A DNA stretch of 64,000 nucleotides, taken from NCBI GenBank assembly GCA_900491605.1, contig UESW01005041.1, positions 249,924-313,923 of the forward strand, read 5' to 3'. The translations under genes and the position numbers were made by a program. Source of the stretch: Calamus simplicifolius (Eukaryota > Streptophyta > Magnoliopsida > Arecales > Arecaceae). Within the stretch, counting starts at the first letter, position 1, and each line of letters begins with the position of its first letter. The notes under the pieces are model-generated. The model saw nothing but the letters and a program-made list of their open reading frames with translations, had not been told where the DNA came from and ran no database searches. This document shows positions 45,653-57,774 of this stretch, piece after piece.

Positions 45653-47268
45653 TGTTAGTAATAGTGCCCTAGGCCTATTGTATGGACATGGTATTTTGAA
45701 TATTTATGAGCATTTACTATTATCATAATTTGCATGTTTATTATATAATAATATCCTTGAATAATATTATTAATTATTCTAAATGTCCCTAATCGGTTAT
45801 TGTTGTGGGAATAACAATAAATTAAGATTAGTATGAAATTTGATTGATATTCATGGGATGAATATGTGTATGAGATACAAATCAAATTTATATGTATTTG
45901 TTGAGAACAAATATTGGACAAGACCCGCCTTGAGATTAATACATGGATCAAAGTCATAAGTTAATCTCTAGTAGTTGTGTCATTAAATCCTTAGACCTGA
46001 GATTGCTATAGTTCTCAACATGAGGAATATTATGTTTTGACATAATCAAACGTTGTCTTTAACCGGATGATTATAAAGATTATGCTTGAACATAATAAGA
46101 ATCATGTAGTGAGATATGAGTGATTAAGATGGAATTTGTCCCTCTTATTATAAGAGAGATATCTCTGGGCCCCTCGATGATTGAGACTGAGAAATGCATG
46201 GCCGTGCTCAAATGAATTGATGGAGATCAATATCATTTGTTTAGTCAGTCTAATTGGGTTTCGAGAAATTAAAGATAGAGCGATATAAGGTTGACTTTTT
46301 CCATGCCTTATATTCTATCAAGATATCATGTGACAAAAGGATTATGTCATTAGCTACTTTAAGGTTGTCTCGGAACGTGAGCTTTTCATTTAACTTGGAT
46401 AGTCATAATGTCTTGCTAGAGGCCGCTTATGACTTGTAGGATCAAAATGTGATTTAGGCCTACTGCCACCGTTAATTGAACCTATAGGGTCGCACACTAA
46501 GAACGACAATAATGGTTACGGTTTGTTACTCTCTATAGTAATTTAAAATGATGAGATTATTTTAAATTACAAATAATAATTAGTTGTCATTTAGATTCGA
46601 GTTTAATTTTGAGAAAATTTAAATTCGTAATTTAAATTATGACAAGTAATTAATTTGTTATATTTTCTTATTGGATAAGAAATAATCCATAAAGATTTTG
46701 GTTAAAAATATAAATTCCTTATTTGGTAAGGAAAGGATTTAAATTGTCATTATTTAAAAGGAGTTTTAAATAAATATGATTAAAATCCTTGTTAACCAGA
46801 AACCCCTAGCAGACTTGTATATATATGATATATATGTTTTAAAGTCATTGGGCATTTGAAATGTCATGTCCGATTGGGCATTTGAAAGGGCGCATCTATT
46901 GGGGCATTTGAAGGGTCGTGTCTTTTGCCTTAAAATAGATAAGCAGAGAGTTGAAAACTATGGTTCATTTTTATGAAAAATGGACTTGTTGAACTAGCAT
47001 TCAAAACTATTTTGGTGTCCGTTCGTGTGTGGATACTTGTAGAGGGTGGTCATCTTTCTGAAAGGCAGCACCTTTGAAGATCCGAGCAAACCCAACACAA
47101 GAACAGACAGATTACATATTGATCAACAAAATGTAATGTTTTTCGTTTATCCTTCTTTCGTTTTTATGAAACGCATGTGATCCTTGGTGGGTTATGGAAT
47201 AGATTTATTTTGTTTCCGCTGCCATTTTATTCCAATTAGATTGGGATTTTTCATTCCGTAATCCAACA
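45653..47268 (+). repeat. 3' LTR of nested copia
   Basis: This 1616-bp LTR starts TGTTAGTAATAGTGCCC and ends ATCCAACA. It is close to 98% identical to the 5' LTR over the part compared by eye. Confidence 0.95.
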
Positions 47269-47273
47269 AATGG
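47269..47273. repeat. Target-site duplication, right copy (AATGG)
   Basis: AATGG follows the 3' LTR and pairs with the copy at 38607-38611. Confidence 0.9.
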
Positions 47274-48025
47274 ACCGTCCAAAAATGCTCGAATCTGAAT
47301 TGTCTACGCTGACACTGATCAGCCTCCGTAGAAATCAAAATGGGGCAATGATCAGAAGCAATCCTGGGAAGGTGAGCAACAGACACCACAGGATACATAT
47401 GAAGCCATTGAGCCGTAGCCATAGCTCTATCCAATCTCTCCCAGACTCGAGCAGAGCCCTGACGGTTATTGCACCAAGTGAATTGGGTCCCCGAGTACCC
47501 AAAGTCCAACAACCTTGAAGACCCAATAAAAGTTCTAAATTCAGTGATGTCAGCTGAGTCCGTAAACCGTCTGCCCCCTCGTTTTTCACTAGACTCAGTG
47601 ATACAGTTAAAATCTCCAGCAATCATGGCTGGGAGACCTTGGGAAAGGAGGGAAAGCAACTCAGACCAGAGGATCCATCTCTCTCGATAATCCATATTGG
47701 CATAAATAGCTGAAAGAAACCAGGGGTCAGACGATCCTTCAAAGACAAGAAGACCAACCTGCTGGTTACACTGATGAAAAGCATCAATCTTAACAGCAGA
47801 TTCACACCAAATAGCTAAGATACCTCCTGACAGACCATCAGCCTCCACAGCATACGAGGACCAAGACTAGGAAATCTGTCTCCGAAACCGAGCCAGATAC
47901 TCACCCGACAACCTGGTTTCCAAAAGAACACATATATCAAAATTATATAATTGAACCAATCTGCCAAACGAGGATCGAAAAGAAGGCTTTCGATCTCCTC
48001 GAATATTCCAAATTAAGATTTTCAT
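47274..48025 (-). pseudogene. LINE ORF2, endonuclease domain
   Basis: The ATG at 48023-48025 opens MKILIWNIRGDRKPSFRSS, the usual start of plant L1 ORF2. Catalytic motifs of the AP-endonuclease fold are visible: WNIRG, LLETRL, MIAGDFNCI and IASDHCPILI. A TAG follows FRRQIS, and from there the 47192-47848 frame is open into the copia insertion point. The segment FRFEHFWTVH at the junction continues as SVARSIISHI on the far side of the copia. The domain nicks target DNA to prime reverse transcription. Confidence 0.9.
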
Positions 48026-48049
48026 TTACAAACTGGGGGAAGCTGGGAC

Positions 48050-49221
48050 CCCACCCTGGTCCTAAGCCATTGCCATATCAGAAAAGCACACATTGGTCAA
48101 GGTGCCATCCTCATGTATCCTAGATGAATCGGCCTTCAGACCATTCGAGTCACCACCTGGAATAGCAGGCCGGAGAGACAGGGGTCCGGAGCTAAGGCCC
48201 GAATTGACTTCAGCTGAGCCCTCCCCGAATTGACTTATGTAGCGACGCCGATCTAGACCCAGAGACACCCGGCGACACCTTCAGATGAGGCTTCTTCCTC
48301 TCCTCCTTCTGAAGCCCAGCGTCACCCCTTCGATGACGAACAACAGCCAACCATGGGCCAAAGACCGGAGTGGCCACAGCATCCTCATCCCCTGACCCAG
48401 TCGGAGCCGAGCACAGACCGTCAAGGTGAAGCGATGCACAGCTTGAACATATGCCCTCCAAATTTTCAAAGGCAAATTGCTGCCAGAAAGGGAGGTTTAT
48501 GCCCTAAATACGGGTCCCCGGCCAAAGAGGATGACGGAGATTAACTTGAAGACAGACTCTAGCAAACCCGCCTCTGCTTCTGGCCAGAGTAGGAGCATTC
48601 GCATAGAAAATTCACCCGCTGGCTCTGTAATCACCCTGAGGATATCCACCTTCCAAAACTCCATAGGAAGGTTTGACAGTTGCACCCACAGAAGAGCTAT
48701 AGGAATGGCATCCTCAGCCGGAATAAACCCGGCCTCCATGGTTCCATTCCGATGACCTGACCGTTGATGACCCATGGCCGATTCAACACCAGATCAAAAG
48801 CATTCAGATCTTCAAAACGGAAGATGTGGCACCAAAATGCCAAGCTGATGGGGATGATTTCACCCTGGATTCTGGCTTGCCGGAACTCCCTAACGAACGC
48901 AGCAGCCGGAACCCACTTCTGGAATGAAGGAGCAAGGATGGTCCGCCTCTACCATCTAGCCATCTCCGCTTGTAACTCCATCGCTGGGACACAAACCACA
49001 TCTGGAAATAAGGTCTCCAGCCTCGCTACCTCCGCCGGGGAAGGTGACGGAGCGTCCCAGAAGAAACCGGAAGCGCCAACCCTCTTATCGGAAACCCGCC
49101 CACTGGATCCCCCATCAGCCTCCATGGGAAACAAGGGGACAGCAGGAGAAACAATCCGAAGAAGACACAGCCGGAGACGATGACAATCGCCGGAGATTGG
49201 GGGAATCAAGAGCCGAAGCAC
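48050..49221 (-). pseudogene. LINE ORF1 (DUF4283 and zinc-knuckle type)
   Basis: Minus-strand frames give an N-terminal Ser/Pro segment (MEADGGSSGRVSDKRVGAS), then the conserved plant L1 ORF1 core with PWVINGQVIGMEPW and LLWVQLSNLPMEFWKVDIL. A degenerate knuckle GICSSCASLHLDGLC and a basic, Ser-rich tail follow. Frames change near 48775, 48950 and 48480. ORF1 binds LINE RNA to form the retrotransposition particle. It ends about 25 bp before the ORF2 start. Confidence 0.8.
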
Positions 49222-49280
49222 GAATCTTAAAGTCGAACCTTAAACCAGCACCAGAGGACCGTCGCGCACGAACCTCATCA

Positions 49281-51800
49281 ATTTATAGTTGTTTGCACTA
49301 TTTGAATCAAATTTTTCTTCTAGTCAAAAGAGATAACAACTTTGAGACAGATACACTTGATCAAAATCCTTTTGGAAGGAAGATTTTTCTTTTGACTAGC
49401 TCATTTCAATATCTAAATGATAGAATTTAGCATTGATTGCCTGATGCACATAATCTCACTGATTAACATTATATGTTGGGGATCGTAAAATTACCCAAAT
49501 TTGAAGAAAATAATACACCAATTAAATATCAGATAGGTAAGTTAGAACCTTAAAAGCTTGATGCATGATTTGACTTATTGATATGATAGATCTCACTCCT
49601 AAACCCTGTCTAATCCTGCTAGTAATGGCCATAATTATCTACATTAAGTTTGATAATCCTCCTAAATTAAGGAGATAAGTAGAAATGGCTCTTTTCAAAA
49701 TTTAAAAATACCTTTTGACATTTTCAAGGATGGCAATTATTAATTAATAACTTTTTTAACCATGTGAGAAATCCTAAATTTATATCTCAAAAATGGATCC
49801 AAGTGGCAAGTTCCAATGTTGTGGACTTGGTAGAAATCCGAAAGAAATGGGAAAACCTTTAGAAAAAGATCATTACAATCTTTCATGGGTGTGAGAACAA
49901 CCATTTAAACCTTAGAGTTACTTTGACATATATTGTCATGCTTGATCATATGCAATTACATGTTTGAAAGCATAATTAAGCAATCATGCTTGCATAGAAG
50001 ACTGCAGAGATCTTTCACATCAAAGTCCTAACTAGGACTGTTGCCATATGTGCCAACTTCTATATGCGGCATCACTTAAAGTTAGCACCAGCATTACAAT
50101 GAAGCTTAACTCACAATAAACTAAAAATATATAATTATTTCATAACATTACTAATAAAATATATACATGTCTAAAAATAGTAATAAATAAAATTAATAAA
50201 TATAAAAATAGATCACAATTAACTTCAACATAAATATAGAGCACAAATAAAGCTTAATTCAAAGTTCATTTTTTATTTAAGATCTTCATTTGGTAATAAT
50301 TTGAATCAAAACTATATAACTTTGAAGGTATATTTGATTTTTTAATTTTATTTTTGTTAATTCTATAATCTTAATTGAAAATTAGTCGATTTGATTGTAT
50401 TATGCAAATGTGCAGCATAAATTAATATGTCAAAAACATTTGATTATAAAATTAAGTTTGGAAAGAATGTAATAGTGTAGACAATTAATTTATTTTTTAT
50501 CAAAAATATAAATTGTTGTTATTAAAATATTAAAGCTGAAGCATGCTTGTACAAATTGGATTTGAAGTTTTTACTACTCATTTGTTGTAATAAGATTTGA
50601 TGATAAATAGTAGATATAAATTTTAGTTATAATTTTAATAAAAGTTGTAGTTGTCTTGATAGTTAGTGTTGGGCCTGGTGTGGTGCTATCAAGGTTTAGG
50701 TTGGACTAACTTGTATTGGACTGGATATGGATTCAAGGATTGAAATTAAATCAAACCATAAGTGTATACGGGCATCTTCTCCCCCTCCTCTTGTGTGAAG
50801 ATTCGAAGCAAGGATAATGCCAGGAACTGGATTCACAGGCCAACGCTTTGAACTTGCGACTAGGAGGTAAGGGGGCAAATGTATTACCGCTGCATCAATT
50901 TGATTGTTGGTAAGAACAAATGAAAGCTTTGAGTCTTTCTTCAGCGATAAGATTTCATTGTTCAACTTCAACAGTTAGATAATGATGTTATTGTCTCCTA
51001 ATATAAGATTCGAGTCTTGTTTGCCATTTTTTTTTATTCCAAAACATTTTAAACTAAAGACTTGATCGGAACATGTTGATTATGGGTCAATCTGTGAAGA
51101 AGTTGAGGAGGGCATTGAGAAATTGAGGGGAATCAAGATAGAAGGGGAGATTGGTAGGGATGATGTTGAGGTCTTCTCTTAAGGAGGCTTTGTCTGTTGA
51201 CTTACATGCACTGAACTATCTCATAGTTGGATCGCGGTAGTGCTGATTGAGCTGTGCCTTGCCAAACTATTTTAATATGAATCTTACTAGTATGTTGCTA
51301 TAGGAGAGTATGGATAAATTTTCATGGTAAGCTAGGGCTGAACTAAGATAACTCGTGCCAGTATCAATGTTACAATTCAAAGCTAGCTATCTTTTTTTTT
51401 TTCCTAAAAAAACTATTTAAATATTAAAATTCTTATTTGAATTATATTTTAGTTAGTGCTGCATTTGAACAGCATCTCAAAGATAATTAATTCTCTAATG
51501 CTTATTTGAATCAGCTCATGTTAACTGTGCCATCCTTGTCCGAACTAACACATGGAGTAATATGGGCCTCGCGATAAAGCTGATGGAAAAGTCTTTGTAC
51601 ACCGCCCCGGTACAGCAAGGCCTACATGGGCTGCACCGTCTCTTTTGATTGGTCCACGTGGAGCCTACGTGGATGATGGTGCCGAATGGTATGGCTCTAC
51701 TACGATATAACGTTCTGAACGTGACGGGCATTTAAAGCAGTTCACCTTTTTTTTAAATTAGCGTGCGGACGAAAATGCCTTTTCCCTCCATCCTAGTACT
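49281..51800. other. AT-rich intergenic spacer
   Basis: No supported gene is found in this 2.5 kb. A 12-bp inverted repeat (CTAGTCAAAAGA at 49320-49331 and its complement at 49388-49399) could form a hairpin with a 56-base loop. From about 51500 the sequence becomes more GC-rich and contains CCACGTGG-type words, but I see no gene. Confidence 0.6.
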
Positions 51801-52069
51801 ATTTTACGTTGGATTTCATTTGTGCAAGAAGAACTCTTTCTTCCACCTCGCTCTGGATTTCGGAAGCATCACCAGAATCAGTTGAGCATGAACCGTCGCC
51901 CTCGCTCTGAGACTCCGGTCGAAAGAAAATATTTCAGCTTCGAGGCTAGAATACCTGGCTACTGGAGTCTTTGTACAAAAACTTCTGAAGGAAATGTCGT
52001 CCGCAGCACAAAACATTCTTTCGTTATGAGGTTGTTGTGGTTTATGATCTTGACGATAGGGTTTTCTAC

Positions 52070-54690
52070 TAGGGTGTCATGGGTTTTCAACTAATGCTTT
52101 CTCTTAACGTTTTGAACTAGGGTGTCGTGGGTTTCAACAAGATAAGAGCGAATGGCAGCAAACACCCCAGGAGTACCTCGCCCCCCTCGTAAACAGAAAC
52201 CATCAATGAAGAGAGTGTGGGGAAGCCAAATACTGCGACACCCTAGCACCAATACTGCGATACCCGTGCTTAAAACTGACCACGGAGAGAATCTCCGTGA
52301 CACCCATGTGGAATTCGGCAGAAAATCATTCGAGACATCCCAGTTGAAATCTCACGACACCCTAGCTTTAGGGCGATGACACCCCGTGCTTACAAATGAC
52401 CACGAAGAGAATCCCAGCGACACCCCAGTGGAATTCGGCCAAAAATCCTTCGCGACACCCCAGTTGAAATCTCACGACACCCTAGCTCTAAGGAGACGAC
52501 ACCCATGCTTAAAACTGACCACGAAGAGAATCCCAGCGACACCCCAGTGGAATTCGGCCGAAAATCATTCGGACACCCCAGTTGAAATCTGACGACACCC
52601 TAGCTCTAAGGAGACGACACCCGTGCTTAAAACTGACCACGGAGAGAATCCCAGCGACACCATAGTTCGAATTCGGCCGTAAATCCTTCGCGACACCCCA
52701 GTTGAAATCTCACGATACCCTAGCTTTAGGGCGACGACACCCGTGCTTACAAATGACCACGGAGAGAATCCCAGCGACACCCCAGTGGAATTCGGCCGAA
52801 AATCATTCGCGACACCCCAGTTGAAATTCACGACACCCTAGCTCTAAGGAGACGACACCCGTGCTTAAAACTGACCACGGAGAGAATCCCAGCGACACCC
52901 TAGTTCGAATTCGGCTGTAAATCTTTCGCGACACCCCAGTTGAAATCTCACGACACCCTAGCTTTAAGGAAATGACACCCTTACTTAAAACTGACCACAT
53001 AGAGAGTCCCCGGCGACACCCTAGTTCGAATTCGGCCGTAAATCCTTCGCGACACCCCAGTTGAAATCTCACGACACCCTAGCTCTAAGGAGACGACCCG
53101 CGCTTAAAACTGACCACGGAGAGAATCCTAGCGACACCCTAGTTCGAATTCGGCTGTAAATCCTTCGCGACACCCAGTTGAAATCTCACGACACCCTAGC
53201 TTTAGGGCGACGACACCCGTGCTTAAAACTGACTACGGAGAGAATCCCAATGACACCCTAGTTTGAATTCGGCCATAAATCCTTCGAGACACCCCAGTTG
53301 AAATCTCACGACACCCTAGCTTTAAGGAAATGACACCCTTACTTAAAACTAACCACATAGAGAGTCCCCGTGACATCCTAGTTCGAATTCGGGCGTAAAT
53401 CCTTCGCGACACCCCTGTTGAAATCTCACGACACCCTAGCTTCAAGGAAACGACACCCTTACTTAAAACTGACCACATAGAGAGTCCCCGGCGACACCCT
53501 AGTTCAAATTCGGCCGTAAATCCTTCGCGACACCCTAGCTTTAAGGAAACGACATCCTTACTTAAAACTGACCACATAGAGAGTCCCCGGCGACACCCTA
53601 GTTCGAATTCGGCCGTAAATCCTTCGTGACACCCCAGTTGAAATATCACGACACCCTAGCTTTAAGGAAATGACACCCTTACTTAAAACTGACCACATAG
53701 AGAGTCCTCGCAACACCCTAGTTCGAATTCGGCCGTTAATCCTTCGCGACACCCTAGTTGAAATCTCACGACACCCTAGCTTTAAGAAACGACACCCTAC
53801 TTAAAACTGACCATATAGAGAGTCCCCAGCGACACCCTAGTTCGAATTCGGCCGTAAATCCTTTGCGACACCCCAGTTGAAATATCACGACACCCTAGCT
53901 TTAAGGAAACGACACCCTTACTTAAAACTGACATAGAGAGTCCCGCGACACCCTAGTTTGAATTCGGCCGTAAATCCTTCGCGACACCCCAGTTGAAATC
54001 TCACGACACCCTAGCTTTAAGGAAACGATACCATTACTTAAAACTGACCATATAGAGAGTCCCCGTGACACCCTAGTTTGAATTCGGCCAAAAATCCTTT
54101 GCGACACCCCAATTGAAATATCACGACACCCTAGCTTTAGGGCGACGACACCCGTGCTTACAAATGACCACGGAGAGAATCCCAGCGACACCCCAGTGGA
54201 ATTCGCCAAAAATCATTCGCGACACCCCAGTTGAAATCTCACGACACCCTAGCTCTAAGGAGACGACACCCATGCTTAAAACTAACCACGTAGAGAATCC
54301 CAGCGACACCCTAGTTAGAATTCGGTGGTAAATCCTTCGCGACACCCCAGTTGAAATCTCACGACACCCTAGCTTTAAGGAAACGACACCCTTACTTAAA
54401 ACTGACCACATAGAGAGTCCCCGGCGACACCCTAGTTCGAATTCGGCCGTAAATCCTTCGCGACACCCAGTTGAAATCTCACGACACCCTAGCTTTAAGG
54501 AAATGACACCCTTACTTAAAACTGACCACATAGAGAATCCTCGCGACACCCTAGTTTGAAATTCGGCCGTTAATCCTTCGCGACACCCAGTTGAAATCTC
54601 ACGACACCCTAGCTTTAAGGTGACGACACCCATGCTTGAACAAGGCGGAATTTGACGTCACCCTAGTACTAATTCGACGACACCCTAGTA
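52070..54690. repeat. Minisatellite array 1, about 120 bp unit, about 20 copies, CGACACCC on plus strand
   Basis: AGTTGAAATCTCACGACACC recurs at about 52342, 52462, 52581, 52701, 52819, 52939, 53059, 53176 and onward to 54590, with a period of 117-120 bases. Each unit holds four CGACACC words with different linkers (CCAGTTGAAATC, CTAGCTTTAAGG, CTTACTTAAAACTGACC and CTAGTTCGAATTCGG). One unit near 53530 is shortened. Two copies in the reverse orientation (CTAGGGTGTC) lie at the left edge, 52073-52130. The array sits upstream of the Ulp1 gene. Confidence 0.93.
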
Positions 54691-54841
54691 ACTCAGCCAT
54701 GCCATCTTTTCGAGAAAAGTTGCAAAATGTGGGCAGTTCCTATGGGTTTGCGGGTCACTGTGATGTGATCGTGGCGATCCGGTGTCCTTTCGTATTTCTC
54801 TGAGGTCGGCATAAACCCTAGAAAAAGCACTCATTCGTCTG

Positions 54842-54905
54842 TTGCTCGAGAAGCCATCCTTTTGCTCGAGAAGCCATCCTTCGTCTCTTGCTCGAGAAGC
54901 CACTG
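54842..54905 (+). repeat. Three short direct repeats in the Ulp1 gene leader
   Basis: TTGCTCGAGAAGCCA occurs at about 54842, 54862 and 54889, in what would be the 5' UTR or promoter of the Ulp1 gene. Confidence 0.75.
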
Positions 54906-54961
54906 GTCTCCTTTTCCCTCCTAAATTTCTTCCATAGTTCATTCTTCCGTATACTTCATTC

Positions 54962-57674
54962 ATGGAGATGAGTGCTTTCGTTTGTGGACGAAGACCGCGA
55001 ACAAAGAAGAAGCAGACGGAGAAAATGGCGGAACAATGCAAGGACATGGTTCTTCGTTCGAATGAGGATGCGGCTCCTTCAGGTATGTTTATCACTATGT
55101 TTAAATATTATGACATCCTCTCTTAAAATTTCATGACAAGTATGTCTTCTGTCTTACCCCCTGTTTCAGTTGACAATAAAATTGTTCAGTCCCCCCAGTG
55201 AAGGCTTCCCAGCTGTTTAAGAATAGCTGCAGGCCGGCCGTATACGTTCAGAAGGTTTGGAAGATGGGGTTCACTAGACGGCATACAAAACTTATTCGAA
55301 GGACCCCATTTGGTGCCTTCGTCGACATGCAGACGTTCACAGTCGACGGGCGACTGCTAGCAGACATCATAAGATGTCACAATGGAGGCGACGAGTTCAT
55401 TTTCTGCGGAAAGCCAGTTCTATTCAGTGCCGACGAAGTCGCACTCATTCTTGGACTTCCAGCTCATGGGAAGAAGATCGACACGTCCAGCCTATTGTTC
55501 AACGGAAGGTTGTTCAGACGGTTTGGCCAGGGTTTAGATCTTCGCCAAGAAGGTTTGGAGAAGTTAATATTTCAACTCCGATCATCTAAGGAACAGGAGG
55601 ATGTCGAGGACACCGTCCGACTTTGGATCGCATACATGTTGGCCATGTTTTTGGCTCCAAAGTCTAATCAGAGATGTCCACGGTATCTCATCCAGCACTT
55701 GGATGACTTAAGTCAACTGGATAGCATCGACTGGGCTTCGGCATTGAAGGAGTTGATTGTTCTGGCTCTCCCAGAAATAGCTGCTTGCTTGCGTTCCGAG
55801 GAGCCGGTCCACTCAAAGAATGCAAAAAAAGTTAGGAGGCAGCCTACCCTGTTCGGATGCTCGGCAGCACTGGTGGTAAGGATTATTGAGACGCATAAGT
55901 CGTGTTTTTACTATAATTTTTTTTAATATTACATTATTTAATATCCAAAAAATATCATGTTCAGGCGTGGTTCCTCGAGCATACATCAATGCGAGCACCA
56001 GCATACCCTGATAAACTGCCCGGCTGTTGAAGTGGTATGACCACCAAATGAAGATCCAGTCGGTTCGGGTTGCCGACTTGCAGCCTCATGACTTGGTAAG
56101 CTAGTACATTGCTCCATTGCTCTGACCATAATTTTTAAATTCATGCGTCAATATGTTCACTTAATATTAATTTGTTATCAACTTGTGTTGCAGATGGAGG
56201 GAGCTACTGTACCATTCAGAAGAGCGTTGGCTTCTCACTCAGCAGAATGTAGCATCCCCTCAACCAACAGATACATGCACCCCTCAACCAACGGATAGCT
56301 GCGCAGGATGTGCCGAGTTGAGGACTGAATTGGAGTGCGTTAAGGATCAACTCGATGATGTCAGGCACAGGCTGTCCATTGCTGAGAGCCTCCTCAAATT
56401 CACTGCTCAGAAAGGAAAGTACTGCAATAAATGAGGAGGACAAGGGAGACGGGAAAACAGAGAAGGTGCATTCCCTGGAGTTGGTCCTCCACGAGCCTGG
56501 TAATGGAAATAGTGAGGAGAAGAAGATGGAGGAGGACCATTCATCCGAGTGTCCAATTAAGTCGGGGAATGCAAAAGCAGAGGAGAAGATATTGGAGGGG
56601 ATTCATTGGATGAAAAAACAGAGAATGGAAATGGTAATAAAGATGAGTCCATATCCGATAATAAACTTGGCACCCCTGCGCCAAAGGGTGATAATATGGA
56701 CATAGAAATCGTTGGAGTGCCTTCGCTTGTTAGGAGGGTTAAAAAAGAGCCGAGGAAGCGTAAGGCATCCACGGTCGTCGAAGAATGTTATGAGACAACC
56801 CATCCTAAAAAGTCGGCGAAGACAGTGGGCATGTCAAAGCCCAACACAACGGTCGAAGATGACCAAATAATTATTCAAAATTTTTTGAGCGAACGACTAA
56901 CCGACGAGATCGTCTACACCAATATGTTTTCTGGCGTTGTAACAAGGAAAAATCTTCAAGATCTCATTAACAATGAAATGATAATAGATGATGTAAGTAT
57001 ATCAAGAAACCTGTTCTAGTTGTTGATTTTAGAATTATATTAATCGGTTTACATTGCATTGGCAGATAATTGATGCCGGCCAGGAGTTTCTGATGCGCAA
57101 CTGGACAGAGCATCCGGACCGATACCATAAGTGCATATTTGCATCAGTTTTCGTATCCGCTCTGTATCTGACTTCCTCATCACCTGCTCATGAACTCGCT
57201 GGAATCTCAGGGGCCTCGATATTTGACAATGTATCGATGAAGATAAGGCCCAATTCCGTTTCTTTTCACCATAATAAACTCTGATAACTCGCACTGGCAT
57301 TTGGTTGCTGTCGACATGGAAAGAAAGGTGTTCATGCACCTGAATTCACTGAAACGCAACCCCAAGTACAAGGCCAATGCAAGGAAATGACATATAATTC
57401 TTGGCCACATATTCCATATCTACTGCGATAAGAAGGAAGTGATGACTTGGCCGATGGAAGAGATTTCGGATTGCCCAAGCCAACCGACCGGATCGCTGGA
57501 TTGCGGCCTATACTGTCTGAGATACATGGAATGTCTTGCTCGACGGGACAATCTGATATGAAGATGGATTTCACGGATGAGGAAGTCAGAGTTTACTGGC
57601 GACACTTAGCTGCGACGATATTGAGAGAGGGCCTGAACAAAAAGATTAGCGACATTGTCGAAAAATGTTCTTAA
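54962..57674 (+). pseudogene. Ulp1-type (C48) cysteine protease gene of a Mutator-like element
   Basis: Predicted exons are 54962-55082, 55170-55875, 55965-56095, 56194-56992 and 57066-57674, with GT and AG ends at each intron. Exon 1 is basic (GRRPRTKKKQTEKMAE). Exon 2 encodes a helical domain (GDEFIFCGKPVLFSADEVAL, LILGLPAHG) like those before plant transposon Ulp1 domains. Exon 4 holds a coiled-coil and an acidic linker. Exon 5 has the peptidase motifs NSHWHLVAVDM (His) and QPTGSLDCGLYCLRYMECL (Gln and Cys). Frameshifts occur at a C6 run (55191-55196), near 56020, 56415, 56608, 57262 and 57560, and a TGA near 57388. Such genes ride on known Mutator-like elements and may act on SUMO or like modifiers; substrate is not shown here. 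Confidence 0.82.
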
Positions 57675-57774
57675 TTTTTTTATTCTTCTTTGAATGAAAA
57701 TTGAATGTAATTTATTCATATTAACAATGATTAATATTTAATGCAAATGCATAAATTTTATATTGCAAGCAGAG

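Larger units (their letters stand above)
38612..47268 (+). mobile_element. Complete Ty1/copia element nested in the LINE
   Basis: The element is 8657 bp with LTRs at 38612-40211 and 45653-47268, a primer-binding site TGGTATCAGAGC, one gag-pol reading region (41686-45638) and a polypurine tract before the 3' LTR. AATGG flanks both sides as a 5-bp target duplication. In the first 0.9 kb of LTR I count about 16 substitutions, 15 of them transitions, plus two small indels, so insertion is relatively recent. Despite that, gag-pol has about five frame changes. Confidence 0.96.
35947..49280 (-). mobile_element. L1-type LINE, split by a copia element
   Basis: Reading leftward on the minus strand: ORF1 (48050-49220), endonuclease (47274-48025), the copia insertion (38612-47268), the endonuclease-RT linker and RT (36900-38606), then the zinc-binding segment after RT (36030-36260), and the gap. 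Without the copia about 4.7 kb of LINE remains. The 5' end near 49280 is placed where GC-rich coding-like sequence gives way to AT-rich spacer. All reading frames carry stops or shifts, so this is an old copy. Confidence 0.9.

Noticed and set aside
50696..50971. 91-codon minus-strand open frame in the AT-rich spacer
   Set aside because: It has no motif, no splice or promoter context and ordinary length for chance.
52565..54633. Minus-strand open frames with repeated LKLGCREISTGVSRR text
   Set aside because: They are translations of the 120-bp minisatellite whose period is a multiple of three in places; not a repeat protein gene.
52070..54690. CACCCTAG words suggested interstitial telomere repeats
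   Set aside because: Plant telomeres are CCCTAAA in direct tandem; here the word sits in a 120-bp unit and is part of CGACACCCTAG.
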